Part shown: positions 56,317-64,000 of the stretch, one piece after another
Position numbering within the stretch: position 1 is the stretch's first letter
How the letters are laid out: every line of letters begins with the position of its first letter
Assembly: GCA_025175895.1 (NCBI GenBank)
Contig: JAKLTH010000217.1
Span: 1 to 64,000, forward strand
Reading direction: 5' to 3'
From: Wurfbainia villosa
Taxonomy: Eukaryota > Streptophyta > Magnoliopsida > Zingiberales > Zingiberaceae
DNA length: 64,000 nucleotides
The notes under the pieces: model-generated
Databases searched by the model: none
The model's input: the letters and a program-made list of their open reading frames with translations, nothing else
Told to the model about the DNA's origin: nothing
Translations under genes and position numbers: made by a program

Positions 56317-56880
56317 AAGGTGAGAACTCCGTGCGAGAGGGGCTATTTCGTCAGAGTGCTGCCGCAGGCCATGGTTGCCCAAAAGGTTTCTACTGTCAAA
56401 GGCAAGAAGAAGAAGAAACAAGTCAGCAAAGGTGGGAGGATCTCAGGAGGAGTGAAGAAGCCAAAGGCAAGTGCTTCACTTGTGTGACCGACCTTCGGAA
56501 GAAGGATCGCCCTAACCAAAGCGTAACAAAGGTATATCTTTGGTCTAGTCATTGAAATATGTTTAGCGGTGTTATCTACAAGACTGTGTGTGATACGAAG
56601 CCATCGATCATGTCTGCAATACTTTGCAGGGGTTCTAGGAAACTAGATGACTGGCTGAAGGGGAGATTACCGTCTACTTGGGTGATGCTACGAAGGTAGC
56701 GGCTGTTGCAATAGGAGATGTTTATTTGTATTTTGAGAGAAATAAAGTTTTGGTTCTTAAAAATTGCCTTTATGTACCTTTATTTAGAAAGAATTTGATT
56801 TCAGTTTCTAAATTGTTTATGGATGGATATTCTATTCCTTTAATGACAGAGTTGTTATAAAAAGGAATAGGGAGATTATC
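56317..56880 (+). pseudogene. Element H nucleocapsid and protease remnant
   Basis: A Lys-rich stretch (KKKKKQVSKGG type, about 56405) and KCFTC (about 56465) mark a spoiled zinc knuckle. The protease active site is not readable. The later part VYLYFERNKVLVLKNCLYVP and LFRKNLISVSKLF (56678-56860) is the typical end of Copia protease and start of the pre-integrase region. Confidence 0.7.
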
Positions 56881-57960
56881 TATTCTAGTGCATTGATAGG
56901 AAATTTATATACAATTGAACCAAAAGCTCCCATGATGCAAATAGAAGTGAATAACTCATCTTCTAATTTCCAAAAGAGAAAAGAACCTTCGAAGATGAAC
57001 CAAACATATATTTGGCATCTAAGGCTAGGTCATATTAACCTAAGCAGAATTCAAAGGTTGATAGCTGATGGACCTCTGGGTTCATTAGTGGTGGAAGATT
57101 TTCCAACCTGCGAATCTTGCTTGGAAGGTAAAATGACCAAGAAGCCTTTTAAGGCCAAGGGGTATAGAGCCAAAGATGTGTTGGAATTGGTTCATTCTGA
57201 TTTGTGTGGTCCTATGTCTATCCAGGCAAGAGGTGGTTTTGAATATTTCGTCTCCTTTATAGATGATTATTCAAGATAAGGATACATTTACTTGATGCGC
57301 CGCAAGTCTGAATGCTTTGACAAGTTCAAAGAATTCAAGGCTGATGTGGAGAAACGTCAAGGTAAAAGTATCAAGACACTACAATCTGATTGTGGTGGTG
57401 AGTACCTCTTGGGAGAGTTTAGGAATTACTTATCAGAGGCTAGGATTCAATCCCAATTGTCTGCACCTGGCACACCCCAGTAGAATGGTGTAGTAGAGCG
57501 AAGGAATAGGACTCTTATGGAGATGGTTAGATCGATGATGAGTTATTCTGAGTTGTCAGATTCGTTTTGGGGATATGCTCTAGATACGACAGTGTATATT
57601 CTGAACTTGGTACCATCTAAATCAGTGCCTTCTACTCCCACAGAATTGTGGACTGGGCGAAAGCCTAGTCTGAGACATATTCGGATTTGGGGGAGTCCAG
57701 CACATGTGCTGAAGGCAGATGATGGTAAGTTGAAACCTCGTACAAAAGTGTGCATGTTCGTTGGCTATCCTAGAGGAACGAAAGGTGGTTTGTTTTATAG
57801 TCCTAGAGATCAAAGGGTGATCATTAGCACGAATGCCAGATTTCTAGAGGAAGACTATGTGATGAACCACAAGCCCATGAGTAAGATTGTTCTAGAGGAA
57901 TTAAGAAGGGAAGTCACTGCTTCAGTACCATCGGTACAAGAGGATATACCATAAGTCACT
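56881..57960 (+). pseudogene. Element H integrase
   Basis: The HHCC region reads YIWHLRLGHINLSRIQRL and CESCLEGKMTKKPF. The core reads ELVHSDLCGPMS (first Asp), FIDDYSR, a TAA at 57277, YLMRRKSECFDKFKEF, TLQSDCGGEY (second Asp), PQ, a TAG at 57481 where Gln is usual, NGVVERRNRTLMEMVRSMM (Glu), SFWGYALDTTVYILN, WGSPAHVLK and CMFVGYPRGTKGG. All three catalytic residues are present, so only the stops disable it. Confidence 0.88.
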
Positions 57961-59089
57961 GCACCGCATATCACAGAGGATACACAGGTGATACCTTGTC
58001 GTAGTGGGAGGGTTGTTAGACAGCCTGATAGATTCATGTTCTTGGGAGAATCTTCTGATTTGGTCCTTGGCAAACATGAACCTGATCCCTAGACATATGA
58101 CGAGGCAATCCAAGATAAAGATGCGGTATCTTGGCAAAGTGTGATGAATTCTGAGATAGAATCTATGGATTCAAATCAGGTCTGGGAGCTAGTAGAACCA
58201 CCTAATGGTGTAAAATCCATTGGATGCAAGTGGATCTACAAAAGATAGAGAGGAATAGACGGGAAGGTTGAGACCTTCAAAGCGAGGCTTGTTGTAAAGG
58301 GGTATACTCAGAAAGAGAGCATTGATTATGAGGAGACCTTTTCACCGGTAGCCATGCTTAAGTCTATTCTGATTCTCTTATGTATTGCTGCTCATATGGA
58401 TTATGAGGTGTGGTAGATGGATATCAAGACAACTTTCCTTAATGGAAGTCTTGAGGAGAACATCTATATGAAGCAACCAGAGGGATTCATTGCAAAAGGG
58501 CAAAGAGCATCTTGTGTGTAAGCTTAATCTGTCCATTTATGGATTGAAGCAAGCTTCGAGGTCTTGGAACATTTGCTTTGATGAGGTAATCCAATCTTAT
58601 AGATTTATTCAAAGTCTGGATGAGTCTTGTGTATACAAGAGATGTGATGGAAATGTAGTGGTATTTCTTGTACTATACGTAGATGACATTTTGTTAATTG
58701 GCAACAATGTCAAGGTATTATCGGACGTAAGAGTATGGTTGTCCAAACAGTTTAATATGAAGGACTTGGGAGAAGTGGGACACATCCTTGGGATCAAGGT
58801 TATAAGGGATCGCAAGAAAAGGATGTTGTGCTTATCTCAAGCTTCATACATAGACACCATTATGGATCGTTTTAGCATGCAAAACTCCAAGAAAGGTTTT
58901 CTACCTTTCAGGCATGGAGTTCCTTTATCTAAGGAGATGTGTCCTAGAACATCTAAGGAGATAGAGGAGATGAAGGCAGTTCCTTATGCTTCGGCAGTAG
59001 GAAGCCTCATGTATGCTATGCTATTTACGAGACTGGATATCTTCTTTGCCATGGGCATGGTCAGCAGATATCAGAGTAATCCAGGATAG
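57961..59089 (+). pseudogene. Element H reverse transcriptase
   Basis: It reads CRSGRVVRQPDRF, a TAG at 58090, TYDEAI, MNSEIESMDSNQVWELVEPP, IGCKWIYKR, a TAG at 58246, ETFKARLVVKGYTQKESIDY, EETFSPVAMLKSI, VW, a TAG at 58414 where Gln is usual, MDIKTTFLNGSLEENIYMKQ and PEGFI. A frameshift follows at about 58495. Next come KLNLSIYGLKQASRSW, FLVLYVDDILLIGNN with the catalytic DD, YIDTIMDRFSMQNSKKGFLP and SAVGSLMYAML. The fold is complete in content; stops and one shift inactivate it. Confidence 0.9.
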
Positions 59090-59656
59090 GGACATTGGAC
59101 AACGGTAAAGCATATATTGAAGTACCTGAGAAGGACTAGGGATTATATGCTAGTTTACCAGGCAGACCAATTACTCCTTATGGGTTACATAGATTCCGAC
59201 TTCCAATCAGATAGGGATAACAGTAAGTCTACCTCAAGTTTTGTGTTTACTTTGGGAGGTGGAGCCGTTGTATGGAGGAGTGTCAAGCAGAAATGCGTGG
59301 TGGACTCTACCATGGAAGCTGAGTATGTGGCAACCTCTGAGGCGGCCAAGGAAGTTGTATGGCTCAGGAACTTCTTGATGGACTTAGATGTGATTCCTGG
59401 TTTGCCCAGAACTATCATAATTTATTGTAATAATAGTGGTGCAGTTGCAAACTCGAAGGAACCACGAGCCCATAAGACAAGTAAACACATAGAGCGCAAG
59501 TACCACCTGATACGAGAAATCGTAAAGCGAGGAGAAGTTGTTATGACCAAGATTGCATCAGAGGATAACCTGGCAGATCCTTTCACTAAGGCCCTTCCAG
59601 TGAGAGCTTTTGATAGGAATGTGGAGGGAATGAAAATCAGATGTATGGCAGTATGA
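59090..59656 (+). pseudogene. Element H RNase H
   Basis: After a TAG at about 59087 the frame is open to 59656: LKYLRRTRDYMLVYQ, GYIDSDFQSDRDNSKSTSS, VVDSTMEAEYVATSEAAKE, IIYCNNSGAVANSKEPRAHK, HIERKYHLIREIVKRG and NLADPFTKALP. The D..E..D carboxylates of RNase H are visible (SDSDFQ-like, EAEY, and the Asn-altered position in YCNNSGA, where many Copia elements have D). It ends 22 bases before the polypurine tract. Confidence 0.9.
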
Positions 59657-59678
59657 GGACAACATAGTCTTTTAGTAT

Positions 59679-59689
59679 AAGTGGGAGAT
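59679..59689 (+). other. Element H polypurine tract
   Basis: AAGTGGGAGAT directly precedes the 3' LTR. Confidence 0.9.
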
Positions 59690-60614
59690 TGTTGGGATGT
59701 ATACTAAAAAGTCTATTTTTTGTATGAACATCTTTATTTTTGAAATAAGAATCACATGATCATTGATTGCATATTTATGGTTATGCATATTGTCTAATAC
59801 ATTACATTGTAGATAACATGGTGTATAGTGTCACACGGGAGATCATGTTATCAGTTCCTTGTAAAGTATAAGTAAAGGCTCACAACCGAGATGGTTATGG
59901 ACAAACCATTGGAATGGTTGTAGTGTGATTTGGTATTGGTTTGTCTTGACCATTGAATTACACTAGGATACTTTGTGTGTATTAAGCAGGACCGACTTAA
60001 AGGTGATTCAATTTATTGTTGACTACATAATTGAATCAGACCTCAGATATTATGTTGTACATGCTCTTAATTCCGATTTAATAACGGACACATATACTTA
60101 GTATTCATTTCTTTGATTTACCAATGGGTGAGATTTATAGAGTAAATTGATAGGCTCGGTAAGTTAGGAAATGATATTATTTATATGGTGTGTCGTTGAT
60201 TATAGGAGAAAACCATATCCTATATATTAGGATGATGATATCCCCTTGAGGAGCTCATAAAGTTCATCATGTAAACCCTGCAAGTGGACTTGGTCCGGCA
60301 TGATGATAAGGTTGAGTGGTACTACTCATGGAGTTAGATGTTGATTAATTAATTGTCAGTAAATTAATTAATCGACGGACATTCGAGATCTTAAACATGG
60401 GGAGATATATGTACAAATAATATATAAAGCACATATTAACTTATGGGGGTTGGTGAGGTAGATCAATGATAATCCTCTAGTAGAATGGATTTTCATTAAT
60501 GGATCGGACTTTATGTGGGCTTGATCCATTGGGTGACCAAGATCCAACTCCTCCTCATGGTCCCTATTGTAGCCTATTAAAACCCTCATGGAACCTAGAT
60601 CTGATGATGGAAAA

Positions 60615-60780
60615 TGAAACTCTAGATCCGATGGTGGAGATTAAATTTCTAGATCCAACGGTGGAGATTAAATCTTTAGATCCGACGGTGGAGATTAAAT
60701 CTTTAGATCCGACGGTTGAGATTAAATACCTAGATCTGACGGTTGAGATTAAATCCCTAGATCCGACGGTGGAGATTAAA
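60615..60780 (+). repeat. 27-bp minisatellite in H 3' LTR
   Basis: About six units matching those at 53785-53952, differing mainly at C/T positions. Confidence 0.9.
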
Positions 60781-60800
60781 AGGAGGTGTAAGCCTAGCTC

Positions 60801-60808
60801 TATAAAAG
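60801..60808 (+). promoter_or_regulatory. TATA box in H 3' LTR
   Basis: TATAAAAG in the same setting as 53973-53980. Confidence 0.6.
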
Positions 60809-61594
60809 GAGGCTTAAGGGGTGGGCGACAACAACGCTTTGGAGATTAGGGGTTTTGCTTCCTTGGCTTGGGCGGCAAGGAATTAGGGTTAGGGTTTCCT
60901 TTTGCTTTTGGCGGAGCCAATTGTCCAAGAGTAAGGGGCCGACGGCAAGGTAGTTAAGGTTTGGCATCTCTTCTTCATCCCTTGGACGGAGCTCCCTTTT
61001 CTCCTCTCCTTAAGGCCGGCGGCAACACTTCTTCAAGGTTGGCCGACACTCCATCACCTATTCCTTGGCCGGTGGCAACATCAAGTCCTTTGACTTGGTG
61101 GCCGGTTTTAGAAAGGAAGAGGAGTTTCATTTCATTCTTCCCTTTGTTCGGAGCGAGCAAGGAAGGGAAGAACGTGTTCTAGGAGGCTTTAACTTTTGGA
61201 AGATTGTCGCCCACACGACGTCCAAAAGGAGGAAGGACATACGATAGAAGATCAAGAGGTATAACGAGAGGTATAATGCTTGTTTATGAATCCTATCTTA
61301 TTCTATGCATGTTGTATGTTTTGTTATGTGGCTAATTTACTTGGACCCCGAATACAAACACAAAAACCAGCGATCCGTTCATTGTCTAATCCACGGCTAT
61401 TTGAAGAATAGAGGTAGGTTGCTTAAACAATAAGTTTGTTCAAGTGACCACTCTAATCGAATAGCACGACGATGAAACAGTTGCTTGGGTAATCCTTCTT
61501 TGTCTAGGATTAATTTTTTTAATCCGGGGACGTAGACGGGATCGCCATGAACAAGCGACCGAGTTGAAGTGGGAAGCGAAGTTTTCTACCTTCA

Positions 61595-61860
61595 CAACCA
61601 AAGTCCATACTTCGTTGGTGTACATGGATTCCATTTTGGATCTCATGGCCTCTAGCCATTTCTCAGAATCTGGGCTCATCATAGCTTCCTGATAGGATGT
61701 AGGCTCATTCAACTCAACAAGAATAACATCATTATTGTCAGACAAGAGAAATGAATATCTCTCAGGCTGACAACGTATCCTATTAGACCTGCAAAGAGGT
61801 TGGTCTACTTGAATAGGTTGTTGGTCCACAACTTCTTGTGCAACAATCTCATCATCCACA
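61595..61860 (-). pseudogene. Element G reverse transcriptase, N-terminal part
   Basis: The minus-strand frame from 61859 reads EIVAQEVVDQQPIQVDQPLC, RSNRIRCQPERYSFLL, NEPTSYQEAMMSPDSEKWLE, AMRSKMESMYTNEVWTLV and then runs into the H LTR. It continues at 53391 with DPPEG. The linker between integrase and RT is mostly open here. Confidence 0.88.
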
Positions 61861-62809
61861 ACAGTTTGTGGTGCCTATTCAATTTCCATCTCAGTGCTAT
61901 CTTTATCTTTAATTTCTTCAAGATGTACTTGACTCCTACTAGTTCTTCTAGAGATGAACTCCTTTCTAGAAATACTCCATTTCTAGCGACAAACACTTTG
62001 CCCCATGTGGGATTGTAGAAGTAATATTCTTTCGTTTCCTTAGGATATCCTACAAAGTAGCACTTGTCTAATTTGGGGCCTAGTTTATCGGAGACTTGAC
62101 GTCGAACATAATCCTCACATCCCCAAATCTTCATAAAAGACATCTTGGGACTCTTCCCAGTCCATATCGTATATGGTGTCTTTATGACTGCCTTAGATGG
62201 GACGCGGTTAAGTGTGAAAGCAGCCGTCTCTAAAACGTATCCCCAGAAGAAAGAAGAAAGATTTGTGTGACTCATCATTGATCGTACCATATCTAATAAT
62301 GTACGATTTCTCCTTTCTCATACACCATTCTACTATGGTGTTCCAGGTGGAGTGAGTTGAGATCTAATCCCAAACTCAATGAGATAGTCACGAAAAGCTT
62401 GGCTAAGGTATTCCCCACCTCGATTTGATTGATGCATTTTAATACTCTTACCAAGTTGGTTTTTCACTTTATTCTTGAATTCTTTGAACTTTTTAAAGGA
62501 TTCAGATTTGTGTCTCATAAGATACACATATCTATATCTACTGAAATCATCAGTAAAAGTAATGAAGTACTGATAGCCTCCTCTAGCTGCTACATTGAAA
62601 GGCCCACATACATCAGTATGTATGAGTTCTAACAAATCAGTAGCTCGTTTGCCATGTCCACTAAATGGAGTCTTGGTCATCTTGCCTAGAAGACAAGATT
62701 CGCATGTCTCATATGATTCAAAATCAAATGAGTTCAGTAATCCATCCTTATGGAGCTGGGATATACGACTCTCATTTATGTGACCCAGGCGACAATGCCA
62801 GAGATATGT
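61861..62809 (-). pseudogene. Element G integrase
   Basis: CESCLLGKMTKTPFSGHGKR and ELIHTDVCGPFNVAARGG (first Asp), FITFTDDFSRYRYVYLMRH, KSFKKFKEFKNKVKNQLGKS and HQSNRGGEYLSQAF. In this last motif the second catalytic Asp has become Asn (SNRGGEY for SDRGGEY). Then come ERRNRTLLDMVRSMMSH (Glu), FFWGYVLETAAFTLNRVPSK, WGCEDYVR and KCYFVGYPKETKEYYFYNP. One stop follows PPGTP at about 62333. Upstream, HCRLGHINESRISQLHKDG is readable at about 62790. Confidence 0.88.
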
Positions 62810-63682
62810 TTAGTTCAGATCACTAGATTTGAACCGTTTGATATTTATGTTATAGACTGGGGTTTCAAGATCTAGAAGATAGAGACCATTCACAAGATGT
62901 GCATTACAATAAAACAAATCATGTAAATAAACGGAACAACACTTGCCCTTTATTACAAAAGAGAAACCTTTCTTGTCTAAACAAGAAACGAAAATAATAT
63001 TTTTCGTCAAGGCAGTCACATAACAACAGTCCTCTAGTTCTAAGATAAGCCTAGTGGGCAAAGATAAGGAATATGTTCTTACAGCAATGGAGGCAACCTT
63101 TGCTCCATTGCCTACCCGTAGGTCCACTTCGCCCTTCGTCAATGATCTAGTCTTTCGAAGGCTCTGCACATTGGTACAAATGTGAGAAGTACAACCGGTA
63201 TCTAATACCCAAGAAAACAAGATAGATAAATTGACTTCTATAAAATATATACCTGAGGCAGAAGTCTCACTTCTCTTCTTTTTCACCCCTTCCAGGTATA
63301 GCTTACAGTTTCTCTTCCCATGCTCAATCTCACTGCAGTGGAAGCATTCCCCTTCCTTAGACACCCCTCCTTTGGGTTTCAATGCATTTGCCTTACCTTT
63401 GCCTTTGGCTTGGGACTTACCCTTACTTTTAGGCTCTTGCATTCCTTTTCCTTTGTTCTTGTTCACCATCAAAATGGTGCCAGGATTTGCCTTCTTAAGG
63501 TTGAGTTCGGCAATTCGTAACATGCTCAAGAACTCAGGTAAAGGCTTGTCAATTTCATTCATGTTATAGTTCATGACAAATTGACTGTAGCCTTTCGGCA
63601 GTGATTGCAGAACAAGGTCAGTGGCCAGCTCTTGGGCCAATGGAAATCCCAATCTCTGAAGGTTCTCAAAGTACCCAATCAT
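62810..63682 (-). pseudogene. Element G gag C-terminal half and protease
   Basis: A 290-codon open frame. ATDLVLQSLPKGYSQFVMNY and LPEFLSMLRIAELNLKK are Gag; a Lys/Gly/Ala-rich basic stretch follows. The knuckle reads CFHCSEIEHGKRNCKLY, where the usual CxxCxxxGHxxxxC spacing has E-I-E-H-G-K, so the Gly before His is changed. The protease has FSWVLDTGCTSHICTNVQSL with an intact D-T-G, then EVDLRVGNGAKVASIAVRTY, and ends in CYVTALTKNIIFVSCLDKKG. This is the best-preserved Copia Gag-protease here. Confidence 0.9.
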
Positions 63683-64000
63683 CTTGAGTACATGAGTGCC
63701 TACGGGAGTTTACTCTTGCATCTTGCATTGAAACAAGACCTTTGATACTTCGTATCGCTCGTGCCTTGCTTTTCCCTAATATAATTGTTTTAAATGCTCA
63801 ACCATACCATAGGCATCCATGTTCTCATGTTACTTCTGAAGCTCAGAGTTCATGGTGGCAAGCATAAGGCATGACACATCCAATGCGTCATCTTGATGCT
63901 TCTTATAAGCATCCTTGTCAGCACGAGTGGTCGTAGGTGCGGGTGGTTCAGGAATGGACTGCTCTAGGACATATAGTTTGCGTTCTTGCTTGAGGACTAT
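63683..64000 (-). pseudogene. Element G gag N-terminal half, partial
   Basis: Minus-strand pieces read CLMLATMNSELQ, HVNMDAYGMVEHLKQLY, QGKARHERYEVSKVLFQCKM and a VLKMIGYFENLQ join, with two stops. The start of gag and the 5' LTR lie beyond the window edge. Confidence 0.8.

Larger units (their letters stand above)
53392..61594 (+). mobile_element. Element H: Copia retrotransposon
   Basis: The LTRs are 53392-54758 and 59690-61594, flanked by CAACC (53387-53391, 61595-61599). The left begins TATTGGGATG and the right TGTTGGGATG. A Met PBS (54761-54773) and polypurine tract (59679-59689) are in place. Gag, protease, integrase, RT and RNase H lie mostly in one frame on the plus strand, broken by a handful of stops and one frameshift near 58500. 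The left LTR has lost about 0.55 kb. It is inserted in the RT of G. Confidence 0.94.
59690..61594 (+). repeat. Element H 3' LTR
   Basis: A full-length 1905-bp LTR, TGTTGGGATG to TACCTTCA. It carries the segment 60001-60555 that is absent from the left copy, the 27-bp minisatellite (60615-60780) and TATAAAAG (60801-60808). Small frames such as 60961-61182 also occur in the left LTR, but they lie in the transcribed leader and resemble no protein. Confidence 0.93.
50366..64000 (-). mobile_element. Element G: Copia retrotransposon, split by H, continues past the window
   Basis: The 3' LTR (50366-52055), polypurine tract, RNase H and RT (to 53391) continue at 61595 with the rest of RT, then integrase, protease and gag, to the window edge. 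H splits it at the RT codons of VWTLV/DPPEG; the frame is continuous across the two flanks when H and one CAACC are ignored. The 5' LTR is outside the window. E is a close relative in gene sequence. Confidence 0.9.

Noticed and set aside
60961..61247. Small overlapping frames kept in both H LTRs (also 54125-54411)
   Set aside because: Preserved because the LTRs are copies of each other; two frames of the same DNA are open equally, and neither looks like a protein.

Overview
This is plant nuclear DNA made almost entirely of nested LTR retrotransposons. I found no host gene, rRNA, tRNA gene or CRISPR array. The coding remnants belong to plant lineages: Ty3/Gypsy of the Tekay/Del chromovirus type and the Athila type, and Ty1/Copia of the Sirevirus type and at least two other Copia groups. 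Primer-binding sites (PBS) match plant initiator-Met tRNA, or approximately tRNA-Asp in the Athila-type element. The host is therefore an angiosperm with a repeat-rich genome, or a heterochromatic part of one. I cannot name the species.

Layout from left to right. (1) A Sirevirus-derived element S1 that carries gag but no pol runs in pieces from 1 to about 23934. It is split by an Athila-like non-autonomous element A (218-8014, minus, TSD CTCAA), a Tekay-like Gypsy element B (9003-20328, plus, 3.1-3.2 kb LTRs, TSD AACTA) and a solo Copia LTR (20895-22702, TSD GGGTT). (2) A second gag-only Sirevirus derivative S2 occupies about 23935-30516, with a 5'-truncated left LTR. (3) A second Athila-like copy C is present as 30517-31650 and 48182-50365. 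It is split by Copia element D (31651-48181, minus, TSD CCTGC). D itself carries Copia element E (32927-41664, minus) in its 3' LTR, followed by a perfect 201-bp palindrome and a deletion. (4) Copia element G (50366 to beyond 64000, minus) sits in the gag of C and is split in its reverse transcriptase by Copia element H (53392-61594, plus, TSD CAACC).

Nothing here looks like an intact autonomous element. Every gag-pol carries stops and frameshifts. Some stops are TAG where the family has CAG (Gln), as expected from decay of CHG-methylated DNA. A second class of lesion, small indels and scrambles at CAG/CTG/CCGG-type sites that differ between LTR copies, looks more like consensus error than biology.

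The least expected signals are RNA-scale. A nested hairpin of about 75 nt occurs twice in S2 and once in the leader of the unrelated element E, in sense orientation each time, and its outer stem appears to covary between the two S2 copies. Regularly spaced small hairpins lie in the leaders of D (about 100-bp spacing) and H (about 80-bp spacing). The Athila-like family has an extra plant-transposon-type reading frame where reverse transcriptase and integrase should be.
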